64,000 bases of DNA from Herbinix luporum (GTDB lineage Bacteria > Bacillota > Clostridia > Lachnospirales > Lachnospiraceae), in assembly GCF_900070325.1 (NCBI RefSeq), contig NZ_LN879430.1, forward strand, positions 767,001 through 831,000. Direction: 5' to 3'. This document shows positions 18,661 through 26,882 of this stretch, in pieces. The position numbers were made by a program, and so were the translations under genes. The notes beneath the pieces were generated by a model that saw nothing but the letters and a program-made list of their open reading frames with translations, was not told where the DNA came from and made no database searches. Numbering within the stretch: the stretch's first letter is position 1; each line of letters opens with the position of its first letter.

Positions 18661-19401
18661 ATGATTGGTTTGGGAACCTTGGGAAATATTGCCCTTATTC
18701 TGATTGGCTCTACTATTGGACTGGTAATTAAGGGAGGACTAAAGAAGCGGTTTCAGGATACCATAATGAGCGCCCTGGGGCTTGCGGTAATCTTTATAGG
18801 AATTAGTGGGGCATTAGAGGGATTGCTGGTAATTGAGGATGGGAAGATTAGCAGTTCTAATATAATGCTTATGATTGTATCCCTGGCTATAGGGGGCTTT
18901 TTAGGTGAAGCCATTAATATTGAAGACAAGCTAGATCAGGTTGGTGAATGGTTAAAGGGCAAATTAAAAATAACAAAGGAAAAAGATAAGGGATTTGTTC
19001 AGGGCTTTGTCAACAGTTCCTTGTTATTTTGTGTAGGAGCCATGGCTATTATAGGATCTTTAAAAGACGGTCTTTTTGCAGATCCGACAATACTGCTGGC
19101 TAAAGGATTTATTGATGGTGTTGTTGCCATATTTTTTGCCTCTACTTTAGGAATAGGTGTGTTTTTTTCAGTAATTCCGGTGGGGATTTACCAAGGAATT
19201 ATTACCTTGGCAGCAGGATATATTGAACCCTATTTAAGTGAAAGATTAATCACAAATCTTTCATTTGTAGGATCAATCCTAATATTTGCTATCGGTATAA
19301 ACATGATTTTCGGTAAAAAAATCAAAAGCGGAAATTTGCTTCCTGCCGTACTAATACCCATAATTTATGAAATTATCTTAAATTTTTATAACCACAATTA
19401 A
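18661..19401 (+). CDS. DUF554 family membrane protein (YdfK-like)
   Basis: About 246 residues, six to seven hydrophobic segments with glycine-rich starts (G-L-G-T-L-G-N-I-A-L-I-L-I-G-S-T-I-G), and the internal S-S-L-L-F-C-V-G-A-M-A-I-I-G-S-L-K-D-G-L motif of DUF554. It is probably a transport protein, substrate unknown. The start is unsure: GTG 18652 or ATG 18661, neither with a close ribosome site; GGAGGAAAG lies some 30 bases upstream. Confidence 0.8.
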   Translation: MIGLGTLGNIALILIGSTIGLVIKGGLKKRFQDTIMSALGLAVIFIGISGALEGLLVIEDGKISSSNIMLMIVSLAIGGFLGEAINIEDKLDQVGEWLKGKLKITKEKDKGFVQGFVNSSLLFCVGAMAIIGSLKDGLFADPTILLAKGFIDGVVAIFFASTLGIGVFFSVIPVGIYQGIITLAAGYIEPYLSERLITNLSFVGSILIFAIGINMIFGKKIKSGNLLPAVLIPIIYEIILNFYNHN

Positions 19402-19425
19402 ATATATTTCTCCATGACTTAATAA

Positions 19426-19480
19426 GGCTATATAAAACCTAAAAAAATGCCAATAATTAAAGGTTTTATATGGCCTTTTT
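19426..19480 (+). terminator. terminator after the DUF554 gene
   Basis: GGCTATATAAAACCT and AGGTTTTATATGGCC form a 15-bp stem followed by TTTTTTATT. Confidence 0.85.
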
Positions 19481-19497
19481 TATTACAAAATATAAGA

Positions 19498-19526
19498 TTG
19501 ACATTAGCTGTATTATTGTATACAAT
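19498..19526 (+). promoter_or_regulatory. promoter of the citrate synthase-isocitrate dehydrogenase operon
   Basis: TTGACA, 17-bp spacer, TACAAT, 50 bp before the start at 19576. Its position shows that the upstream extension of the reading frame (from 19447) is untranslated. Confidence 0.75.
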
Positions 19527-19575
19527 TATACAAACTAAAAATGCATATAAAATTAAAGGGAATGGAGATAAGCTT

Positions 19576-20964
19576 ATGGAACAAAGAAAAGTATTTATTA
19601 ATCCTCAAAATAACCTTCTTCAATTGGAAGAGCCTATTTACAAATTGGTTGAAGTTGATCAACCCAATACATTTCGTAATTTATTCCCCTATGATGAAAT
19701 TCCTAAAATTGCATTTAACGACAGAATTGTACCACATAATTTTCCTGATGAAATTTTTATTACAGATACCACATTTAGAGACGGGCAGCAGTCTAGGGCA
19801 CCCTATACAACTGAGCAGATTGTAACAATATATGACTACCTCCATCGTTTAGGGGGACCTAAGGGTATTATCAGACAATGCGAATTTTTCTTATATAGCA
19901 AAAAAGATAGGGATGCAGTATATAAGTGTATGGAAAAGGGATATAAGTTTCCTGAGATTACATCCTGGATTCGTGCCAGTAAGAAAGACTTTGAGTTGGT
20001 TAAAGAAATAGGAATGAAGGAAACCGGAATTTTAGTAAGCTGTTCTGACTATCATATCTTCTATAAGATGAAGATGACCAGACGTAAGGCTATGGAACAC
20101 TATTTAAATATAGTTAGGGAATGTCTTGATACCGGCATTGCAGCCCGCTGTCACTTAGAAGACATAACTAGGTCTGATATCCATGGATTTGTTATTCCAC
20201 TTTGTTATGAACTGATGAAATTAAGTAAAGAATATAATCTGCCGGTTAAAATAAGAGCTTGCGATACCATGGGTTATGGTGTCAATTTCCCCGGTGCGGT
20301 TATTCCCCGGTCTGTACAGGGAATTATCTATGGACTTATAAGTCATGCAGGGGTTCCTTCAAAATGGCTGGAATGGCATGGACATAATGATTTTTATAAG
20401 GCAGTAGTCAATTCTACCACAGCCTGGCTATATGGAGCTGCTGCAGTTAACTGTTCCTTATTTGGTATAGGCGAGAGAACCGGTAATACACCTTTAGAAG
20501 CCATGGTATTTGAATACGCCCAGTTAAAAGGTTCATTGGATGGTATGGATACCACAGTTATTACTGAGCTGGCCCAGTATTATGAAAAAGAAATCGGTTA
20601 TAAGCTGCCTTCAAGAACCCCCTTTGTAGGCCAGAATTTCAATGTTACCAGGGCAGGTATCCATGCCGATGGACTACTGAAGAATGAAGAGATTTATAAT
20701 ATCTTTGATACGGAAAAATTCTTAAATCGTCCTGTCAGGGTTGCAATATCTAATACCTCAGGTCTGGCAGGAATAGCCCATTGGATTAACAGCTATTTTA
20801 ATCTTAAGGATAAGGCAGTGGATAAAAATGATCCCTTGGTAGTTAAGGTGAAAGAATGGGTTGACAAAGAATATGAAGAAGGCAGGGTTACGGTTATTAC
20901 AGATGAGGAAATCTTAAGCCAGATAAGTAAGGTTAAGAAAGAACTGGGTATAGATACTTGGTAA
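19576..20964 (+). CDS. (Re)-citrate synthase candidate, isopropylmalate/homocitrate synthase superfamily
   Basis: 462 residues from the ATG following AATGGAGATAAGCTT. DRE-TIM metallolyase fold: T-D-T-T-F-R-D-G-Q-Q-S-R (acetyl-CoA/metal site), C-H-L-E-D-I-T-R-S-D, C-D-T-M-G-Y-G-V-N, H-G-H-N-D-F (metal histidines) and G-I-G-E-R-T-G-N-T-P-L-E. From memory it resembles the clostridial proteins shown or proposed to be Re-citrate synthase more than LeuA; it also lacks LeuA's C-terminal allosteric domain. Direct linkage to isocitrate dehydrogenase supports a role in the oxidative branch to 2-oxoglutarate. Homocitrate synthase is the main alternative. Confidence 0.75.
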   Translation: MEQRKVFINPQNNLLQLEEPIYKLVEVDQPNTFRNLFPYDEIPKIAFNDRIVPHNFPDEIFITDTTFRDGQQSRAPYTTEQIVTIYDYLHRLGGPKGIIRQCEFFLYSKKDRDAVYKCMEKGYKFPEITSWIRASKKDFELVKEIGMKETGILVSCSDYHIFYKMKMTRRKAMEHYLNIVRECLDTGIAARCHLEDITRSDIHGFVIPLCYELMKLSKEYNLPVKIRACDTMGYGVNFPGAVIPRSVQGIIYGLISHAGVPSKWLEWHGHNDFYKAVVNSTTAWLYGAAAVNCSLFGIGERTGNTPLEAMVFEYAQLKGSLDGMDTTVITELAQYYEKEIGYKLPSRTPFVGQNFNVTRAGIHADGLLKNEEIYNIFDTEKFLNRPVRVAISNTSGLAGIAHWINSYFNLKDKAVDKNDPLVVKVKEWVDKEYEEGRVTVITDEEILSQISKVKKELGIDTW

Positions 20965-21062
20965 GACAAAAAGCAGACGGGTTGACAAGCTAGGTTAGTT
21001 AACTTACAATAAAACCTGGGATAAATTGAAAACTATAAAAACATAAGATTTGGAGGATGATG

Positions 21063-22229
21063 ATGTTAAGAACCGAGCAAATTGAAGCAGCAAAAGAGAA
21101 GTTTGGACAATTACTGGCTGAGCAGTTGCAAAGAGTAGAAGAAATGAAAAAGCAAGGAGATTTTATTGATTATAAATCCTTGGATCAGATTATTATCGGA
21201 GTATGCGGAGGAGACGGTATAGGTCCTGCTATAACAGCTCAGGCCCAGAGGGTCTTAGAATATTTATTAAAGGATGATGTAAAGGCCGGTAAAGTGGTTT
21301 TTCGTAATATAGAAGGCCTTACCATTGAAAGAAGAGCCGCTGAAAAAGCTGCAATTCCTCCTGCAGTATTAGAAGAAATCAAAAAGTGTCATGTTATTTT
21401 AAAGGGACCTACAACAACACCAAGAAAAGGTGATCCTTGGCCCAATGTAGAAAGTGCCAATGTGGCCATGAGAAAGGAATTAGATCTTTTTGCTAATGTA
21501 AGACCTGTAAGAATTCCGGAGCAGGGAATTGACTGGACCTTCTATCGTGAGAATACAGAAGGAGCCTATGCAGTAGGCAGTAAGGGTGTTAATGTAACTG
21601 AGGATCTTGGAGTTGACTTTACTGTAGTAACTACTCAAGGTACCGAAAGAATTATAAGGGCTGCCTTTGAATTTGCAAAAAACAACAATAAAACAAGGGT
21701 TACTGCTGTAACTAAAGCAAATATTATCAAGACTACAGACGGTAAATTTTTAGATATTTTCTATGAGATTGCCAAAGAATATCCAGGTATTACAGCAGAT
21801 GACTGGTATATTGATATTATGACAGCTAAACTGGTAGACGAGAAGAGAAGAAAGGATTTCCAAGTGGTAGTTCTCCCTAATTTATACGGAGATATAATTA
21901 CTGATGAGGCAGCAGAATTCCAGGGCGGTGTAGGAACTGCCGGCAGCGCCAATATCGGTAAAAGATATGCTATGTTTGAAGCTATACATGGTTCTGCTCC
22001 TAGGATGGTACAAGAAGGCAGGGATATCTATGCAGATCCTTGCAGTATGATTCGTGCAGGGGCTATGCTTCTTGCCCATATCGGATATAAAGAGGAAGCC
22101 GATAAGCTATATCGTGCACTGGATATCTGTACCGTAACAGAGAAAAGGCTGGTTATCACAGGAAGAAATACCGGTGCTACCGGTGAAGAATTTGCAAATT
22201 ACATCATGGATACAATCGCTGGCCTATAG
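21063..22229 (+). CDS. NAD(P)-dependent isocitrate dehydrogenase-like protein
   Basis: About 388 residues of the isocitrate/isopropylmalate dehydrogenase family: G-V-C-G-G-D-G-I-G-P, K-G-P-T-T-T-P, F-Y-R-E-N-T-E-G-A-Y, the metal-binding Y-G-D-I-I-T-D-E-A-A and the G-T-A-G-S-A-N-I-G segment. Three consecutive ATGs follow GGAGG; the third (21063) has the best spacing. Location directly after the citrate synthase candidate and before a GntR regulator favours isocitrate over isopropylmalate. An aconitase would be expected elsewhere. Confidence 0.82.
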   Translation: MLRTEQIEAAKEKFGQLLAEQLQRVEEMKKQGDFIDYKSLDQIIIGVCGGDGIGPAITAQAQRVLEYLLKDDVKAGKVVFRNIEGLTIERRAAEKAAIPPAVLEEIKKCHVILKGPTTTPRKGDPWPNVESANVAMRKELDLFANVRPVRIPEQGIDWTFYRENTEGAYAVGSKGVNVTEDLGVDFTVVTTQGTERIIRAAFEFAKNNNKTRVTAVTKANIIKTTDGKFLDIFYEIAKEYPGITADDWYIDIMTAKLVDEKRRKDFQVVVLPNLYGDIITDEAAEFQGGVGTAGSANIGKRYAMFEAIHGSAPRMVQEGRDIYADPCSMIRAGAMLLAHIGYKEEADKLYRALDICTVTEKRLVITGRNTGATGEEFANYIMDTIAGL

Positions 22230-22283
22230 CTTGTCAGTATTTATTAGGCAGAATTGTTGATGGATAAATAAGGAGGATTTTCC

Positions 22284-22955
22284 TTGGAAGAAATTGATCT
22301 TCAAAAAGAGATAGCTGACCGATACTCCCTAAGGGGCAGGGTATATAATGCAATCAGGGACAAAATTCTATCGGGAGCCTATCAAGAAAATGAAGAACTA
22401 AAAGAAATGACTCTTGCAAAAGAGCTAGGAGTCAGCAGGACTCCGGTTAGGGAAGCCTTAAGGCAATTGGAGTTAGAAGGCCTAGTTTCCATAACTCCCA
22501 ATAAAGGAGCCTCTGTAACAGGTATAACAAAAAAGGATATTCATGATATTTATATAATAAGGTCTTATCTTGAAGGGCTTTGTGCCAAATGGGCCTGTGA
22601 AAATATAAGCAATACACAGATAGAGGCTTTGGAGGAAATTCTATATTTATCAGATTTCCATGCCAGAAGAAGCCATTTTGATCAGTTAGTGGAACTGGAT
22701 AATAAATTCCATGATTTAATATATAAGGCCTCAGGCAGTAAGATTCTAAACCATGTACTGTCAGATTTTCATCAGTATGTGGAAAGAGTTCGTAAAGTCA
22801 CCTTATCTAGGCCTTATAGAGCGGAAAAATCCCGCAAAGAGCATGCTGCAATTGTAGAAGCCATTAAAAAAAGAGACCAAAATCTGGCTGAAGCCTTAGC
22901 CAATGAGCATATCATGAATACCATTCAAAATTTAACAGAAGAAGGACTAGAGTAA
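22284..22955 (+). CDS. GntR-family regulator, FadR/FCD subfamily
   Basis: 223 residues beginning at TTG after AAGGAGGATTTTCC. N-terminal winged helix (about 17-85) with the GntR signature S-R-T-P-V-R-E-A-L-R-Q-L-E-L-E-G-L, then an all-helical FCD ligand-binding domain with H-D-L-I-Y and the metal-type histidines (H-A-A-I-V-E-A-I). As third gene of the cluster it probably controls the two TCA-type genes in response to an organic acid (inference). Confidence 0.88.
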   Translation: MEEIDLQKEIADRYSLRGRVYNAIRDKILSGAYQENEELKEMTLAKELGVSRTPVREALRQLELEGLVSITPNKGASVTGITKKDIHDIYIIRSYLEGLCAKWACENISNTQIEALEEILYLSDFHARRSHFDQLVELDNKFHDLIYKASGSKILNHVLSDFHQYVERVRKVTLSRPYRAEKSRKEHAAIVEAIKKRDQNLAEALANEHIMNTIQNLTEEGLE

Positions 22956-22970
22956 TATTGCATTAAATTA

Positions 22971-23021
22971 AACCCACCTACTTAATAAGAATGTATTTCT
23001 CATTAGCTAGGTGGGCTTTAT
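22971..23021. terminator. bidirectional terminator
   Basis: CCCACCTA and TAGGTGGG arms separated by a 27-base loop, with A/T-rich flanks, between convergent genes. Confidence 0.6.
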
Positions 23022-24989
23022 TTATTCTTCAGCAGCTAACTGCTCCCATAGTTCTAGTAATTCTTCCAGTCTGGCTTCAACTTGCTTCTTTCTGCTATGA
23101 AGTTCCATTAATTTTTCCGGGTTAGTATATATTTCTTCTTGAATTAATAATGCATCGATTTCATCATTTTCGATTTCCAGAGCATGTATTTCATCCTCCG
23201 TCTTTTTTAATTCATTTTTCCTTTTCCTGATCCTTGCCTGTTCTTCTTTTTGCTGTTGCCAGGAAAGTTTATTGTTGCTTACAGTTTCACTATCTTTAGC
23301 TGAATTTGTATTTGGAATAGCCCAAGGCTTTCCTTTACTGCCGCTTGTTGTATCTTCTTGGGGTTTATTTAGATAGGCAGCCTCCACTTCAGGTTTTTTC
23401 TCCAAGTAATAATCATAATCACCAATATAATTTAGCAAATGTCCTTCTGTAAGATCTAAAATTCTTGTTGCTGTTTTATTAATAAAGTAGCGGTCATGGG
23501 ATACATAAAGTATGGTGCCACTATAGGAGTTTAGTACATTTTCTAATATTTCCTTAGAGCTAATATCCAGATGGTTAGTAGGTTCGTCTAGGATTAAGAA
23601 ATTAGCTTCGGATAGCATTAGCTTAGCTAAGGATACTCTTCCCCTTTCACCGCCGCTTAAATCCTTAATTTTCTTAAATACATCATCCTCAGTAAATAAA
23701 AAAGCCGCAAGGATATTTCTTACTGTGGTATTAGAAAGATGAGGATAAGTATCCTGCAGTTCATCAAATAAGGTTTTCTCAGGATTAAGTACCTGCATCT
23801 CTTGGTCATAATAACCTATATGGACTTTGGTACCTAGATGGATATTGCCGGCATCGGGTTTTAGGGAACCGGTTAATATTTTTAGTATGGTGGTTTTTCC
23901 TGTTCCGTTATTACCTATTATAGCCACCTTTTCTCCCCGTTTGATTTCAAAATTAATATCAGAAAATAACTTTAAGCTGCCATAGGATTTGGCAAGGCCT
24001 TCTACAGTAAGTACGTCATTTCCGCTTAAAATCCTGGGCTCTAGGGAAAATTTCATTTGCTTATTTTCTGTGGGTTTTTCAATAAGTTCAATTTTATCCA
24101 GCATTTTTTCACGACTCATTGCCCGTCGGATTGATTTTTCCCGGTTAAATGAACGGAGTTTTGCAATTACTTCTTCTTGATGTTTTATTTCTTTTTGCTG
24201 GTTAATATATGCTTTTAATTGAGCACTTTTTAGCATATCTTTTTTCTTAATATAGTCGGTGTAGTTGCCGCTATAAATATGGGCCTTATGATGTTCCAGT
24301 TCAATAATTTTACTAACTACTTTATCTAAAAAATATCGGTCATGGGCTACAATTATTACCGCACCGTCATAATTAATTAAGAAGGTTTCAAGCCATGCTA
24401 TTGATATAAGGTCTAAATGGTTAGTAGGCTCATCTAGAAGAAGAATGTCCGGCTTTGATAAAAGGAGCTTACCTAGGGCTATTCGGGTTTTTTGTCCACC
24501 GGATAGGGTATCGACTTTTTTATGGAAGTCCTCCTCGGCAAATCCGAGTCCTTTTAAAATGCCTGTAACCTCGCTTTCATAGGCATAGCCGTTCTGGATT
24601 TCAAATTCATGGGTAATTCTGGTATAAGTGTTTAACATTTGATCCAGTTCTTTGCCTTGTGCGTTTTTCATCAAAAGTTCCAATTGGCGAATCCTATTAG
24701 AAAGCTCGATTATTTCCTGTTTTACATTGTACATTTCCTCATATATGGTATGGTTTGATTTTAAATCCTGATGTTGAGACAAATAACCTATGGTACTTCC
24801 TTTAGAAAGGATTACCTCTCCCTCATCGGCCATAAGCTCACCAATAATAATTTTTAGAAGGGTGGATTTTCCTGCACCATTAATCCCTACAATGGCCGCT
24901 TTTTCCCTATCGTTAATATGAAAAGAAATCCCTTTAAGAATTTCATTTGTTCCAAAGGATTTACTTATATTATTACATGATAAAACCAT
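23022..24989 (-). CDS. ABC-F family ATP-binding protein
   Basis: 655 residues with two ABC modules and no membrane segments. Walker A motifs are [11 protein letters not shown] (~35) and GNNGTGKTTIL (~360); signatures are LSGGQKTR and LSGGERGR; Walker B is L-L-L-D-E-P-T-N-H-L-D and the L-I-L-D-E-P-T-N-H-L-D repeat. A charged linker with K-S-I-R-R-A-M-S-R-E-K joins them, and a charged coiled-coil ends the protein (from ~570). ABC-F proteins act on the ribosome; this resembles housekeeping types (YdiF/Uup-like) rather than a proven resistance factor. Confidence 0.9.
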   Translation of the reverse strand: MVLSCNNISKSFGTNEILKGISFHINDREKAAIVGINGAGKSTLLKIIIGELMADEGEVILSKGSTIGYLSQHQDLKSNHTIYEEMYNVKQEIIELSNRIRQLELLMKNAQGKELDQMLNTYTRITHEFEIQNGYAYESEVTGILKGLGFAEEDFHKKVDTLSGGQKTRIALGKLLLSKPDILLLDEPTNHLDLISIAWLETFLINYDGAVIIVAHDRYFLDKVVSKIIELEHHKAHIYSGNYTDYIKKKDMLKSAQLKAYINQQKEIKHQEEVIAKLRSFNREKSIRRAMSREKMLDKIELIEKPTENKQMKFSLEPRILSGNDVLTVEGLAKSYGSLKLFSDINFEIKRGEKVAIIGNNGTGKTTILKILTGSLKPDAGNIHLGTKVHIGYYDQEMQVLNPEKTLFDELQDTYPHLSNTTVRNILAAFLFTEDDVFKKIKDLSGGERGRVSLAKLMLSEANFLILDEPTNHLDISSKEILENVLNSYSGTILYVSHDRYFINKTATRILDLTEGHLLNYIGDYDYYLEKKPEVEAAYLNKPQEDTTSGSKGKPWAIPNTNSAKDSETVSNNKLSWQQQKEEQARIRKRKNELKKTEDEIHALEIENDEIDALLIQEEIYTNPEKLMELHSRKKQVEARLEELLELWEQLAAEE

Positions 24990-25105
24990 GATAATTTACC
25001 TCTTTCCAATCGCTGTGTCATAAAGTATGACTTATATATTTTAACATAAGCAAACAATCAAGTAAAGATTGACGAAAATCAGAAAAATTACAAGAAAGCA
25101 ATAGA

Positions 25106-25134
25106 TTGACTTATTATTAACAATCCAATATAAT
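25106..25134 (+). promoter_or_regulatory. rex promoter with possible Rex site
   Basis: TTGACT, 17-bp spacer, TATAAT. The spacer contains TTATTATTAACAA, which resembles half or more of a Rex operator (TTGTTAA-N4-TTAACAA) and suggests autoregulation. Confidence 0.65.
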
Positions 25135-25171
25135 TAATTCATATAATTTGCACTTGGAAGGGAGGAATTAA

Positions 25172-25816
25172 ATGCATAAAAAGCAGATATCCAAAGCAGT
25201 TATAAATAGATTACCAAGGTATTATCGTTATCTTGGAGATTTACTGGAAAAGGATGTTGTACGGATTTCATCTAAAGAATTAAGTGATAAAATGAAGGTA
25301 ACAGCCTCTCAGATTAGACAAGATTTGAATAATTTTGGTGGCTTTGGTCAGCAGGGTTATGGTTATAATGTTGAATACCTCCATACGGAAATAGGTAAAA
25401 TCCTAGGATTGGACAAGAAATACAATATAATAATAATAGGTGCCGGTAATTTGGGACAGGCCCTGGCTAATTATGTTGATTTTGAGAGAAGAGGCTTTTA
25501 TGTAAAGGCTATTTTTGATATTAATCCAAGGTTGGTGGGATTGTCAATCCGTGGTATAGAGATAAAGAATATAGATGAGTTAAAAGAGTATATAACAATG
25601 AATCAGGTAGATATTGCCGCATTGACTGTGCCAAAAGCAAAGGCTCCACAGCTTGCTGCTGATCTTGCCAAATGGGGAATAAAGGGGATATGGAATTTTG
25701 CTCCCACAGATTTACATTTGGCTGAGGATATAATTGTTGAAAATGTACATTTGGCCGAAAGTCTTATGAAATTATCATATAAATTATCGGAAAAAAATAA
25801 AGCCAACGATAAATAA
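25172..25816 (+). CDS. rex: redox-sensing transcriptional repressor Rex
   Basis: 214 residues. N-terminal winged helix (I-S-K-A-V-I-N-R-L-P-R-Y-Y-R-Y-L, then S-S-K-E-L-S, T-A-S-Q-I-R-Q-D-L-N-N-F-G-G-F-G-Q-Q-G-Y-G-Y) and a Rossmann NAD(H) domain (I-I-G-A-G-N-L-G-Q-A-L). Rex represses fermentation and respiration genes until NADH rises. Start ATG behind TTGGAAGGGAGGAATTAA. Confidence 0.96.
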   Translation: MHKKQISKAVINRLPRYYRYLGDLLEKDVVRISSKELSDKMKVTASQIRQDLNNFGGFGQQGYGYNVEYLHTEIGKILGLDKKYNIIIIGAGNLGQALANYVDFERRGFYVKAIFDINPRLVGLSIRGIEIKNIDELKEYITMNQVDIAALTVPKAKAPQLAADLAKWGIKGIWNFAPTDLHLAEDIIVENVHLAESLMKLSYKLSEKNKANDK

Positions 25817-25837
25817 ACATTGATTATTTGAAGCTAT

Positions 25838-26482
25838 ATGACTTTGTATAGGATTGGAATGCATATGAGAAAACGTGGTGATATTGATTTTAGCGCTATA
25901 GTAGCAAATAAGAAGTTTCCGATATTGACCCTAGATTCAAGATGGCATGAATTGTTCCCTGACGAAAAGAAAACCTTTGTTATTAAGGAAAAGGAGAAGC
26001 AACTTAATAATCTCTTAAAAAAACAGGGTAAACTGAATAATGATATTAAGGAGAGTAAAAAACTAAAAAAAGTATTTATTTCAGATATAATATCTAATAT
26101 GGATACCCAGGATGAAAAAAAGAGTAAATTTTATGATAAGAGGTTAAAAAAGAACAGAGATTATATTAATGAGTTGAATAAGAAGATAGAAGAAGCTTCA
26201 GAAGAACTTGAAAATATTCCTGATAAAATTCAAAAAGCCAATGAGGAACTTTTGTTGGAAAGCATAAAATACTGCTATAAAAAATTTCATAACAATCAGA
26301 AGGAACTGGCTGAAATATCCCAATGGATATTAGATACAAGAGAAGAATTAAAGGAAAAAATTCTTAAAAAGCATGATATTGAGACAGCTAATAAAGCAAT
26401 CTATAGTAATATGCATGATATTTTAGGACCGGAAATTATCGATATTTTTGACAGTATCCAAGATAGTAGTGTAGGGGAATGA
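25838..26482 (+). CDS. coiled-coil protein of unknown function
   Basis: 214 residues, strongly charged (Lys/Glu), with a long predicted coiled-coil from about residue 45 to 190 and no signal peptide. The N-terminal part (D-F-S-A-I-V-A-N-K-K-F-P-I-L-T-L-D-S-R-W-H-E-L-F) is more conserved in look. The start may instead be ATG 25865 (MRKRGD). Its stop overlaps acpS by four bases (ATGA), so translation is probably coupled. I do not recognise a named family. Confidence 0.65.
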   Translation: MTLYRIGMHMRKRGDIDFSAIVANKKFPILTLDSRWHELFPDEKKTFVIKEKEKQLNNLLKKQGKLNNDIKESKKLKKVFISDIISNMDTQDEKKSKFYDKRLKKNRDYINELNKKIEEASEELENIPDKIQKANEELLLESIKYCYKKFHNNQKELAEISQWILDTREELKEKILKKHDIETANKAIYSNMHDILGPEIIDIFDSIQDSSVGE

Positions 26483-26853
26483 GAAGCGTGATAACCGGAA
26501 TTGGTGTAGATTTAATTGAAATTGAACGAGTGGCTTTAGCTTGTCAAAAGGAAGGCTTTCTTAACCGTTGCTTTACAGAGGATGAAATCAAGCTTATTGA
26601 TAATAAATGGTCAAAAGCCGCCGGCAACTTTGCAGTTAAGGAAGCTGTAGCTAAGATGTTCGGTACAGGATTTAGGAAAATATCCTTAAAGGAGATAGAG
26701 GTACTACGAGATGAGCTTGGCAGGCCCTATGTGAATTTATATGGCAATGCTGCCAAATTAGCCCACGAACAGGAGATAACAACTATTCATGTATCTATTA
26801 CAAATACAAAAGAATATGCCAATGCATTTGTTGTAGGAGAAAAACTTTGCTAA
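26479..26853 (+). CDS. acpS: holo-[acyl-carrier-protein] synthase
   Basis: 124 residues: G-I-G-V-D-L-I-E-I-E-R-V with the metal-binding Asp, F-T-E-D-E-I, F-A-V-K-E-A-V-A-K with the catalytic Glu and Lys, and H-V-S-I-T-N-T. Transfers 4'-phosphopantetheine from CoA to ACP. It overlaps the preceding gene by four bases and leads into the NAD(P)HX repair gene, an arrangement (acpS-nnr-alr) frequent in Firmicutes. Confidence 0.94.
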   Translation: MRSVITGIGVDLIEIERVALACQKEGFLNRCFTEDEIKLIDNKWSKAAGNFAVKEAVAKMFGTGFRKISLKEIEVLRDELGRPYVNLYGNAAKLAHEQEITTIHVSITNTKEYANAFVVGEKLC

Positions 26854-26882
26854 ATACCATGATAAAAAAGTGGGGCTGTAAA

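Noticed and set aside
19447..19575. N-terminal extension of the citrate synthase candidate
   Set aside because: It covers the upstream terminator and the promoter at 19498-19526; the ribosome site points to 19576.
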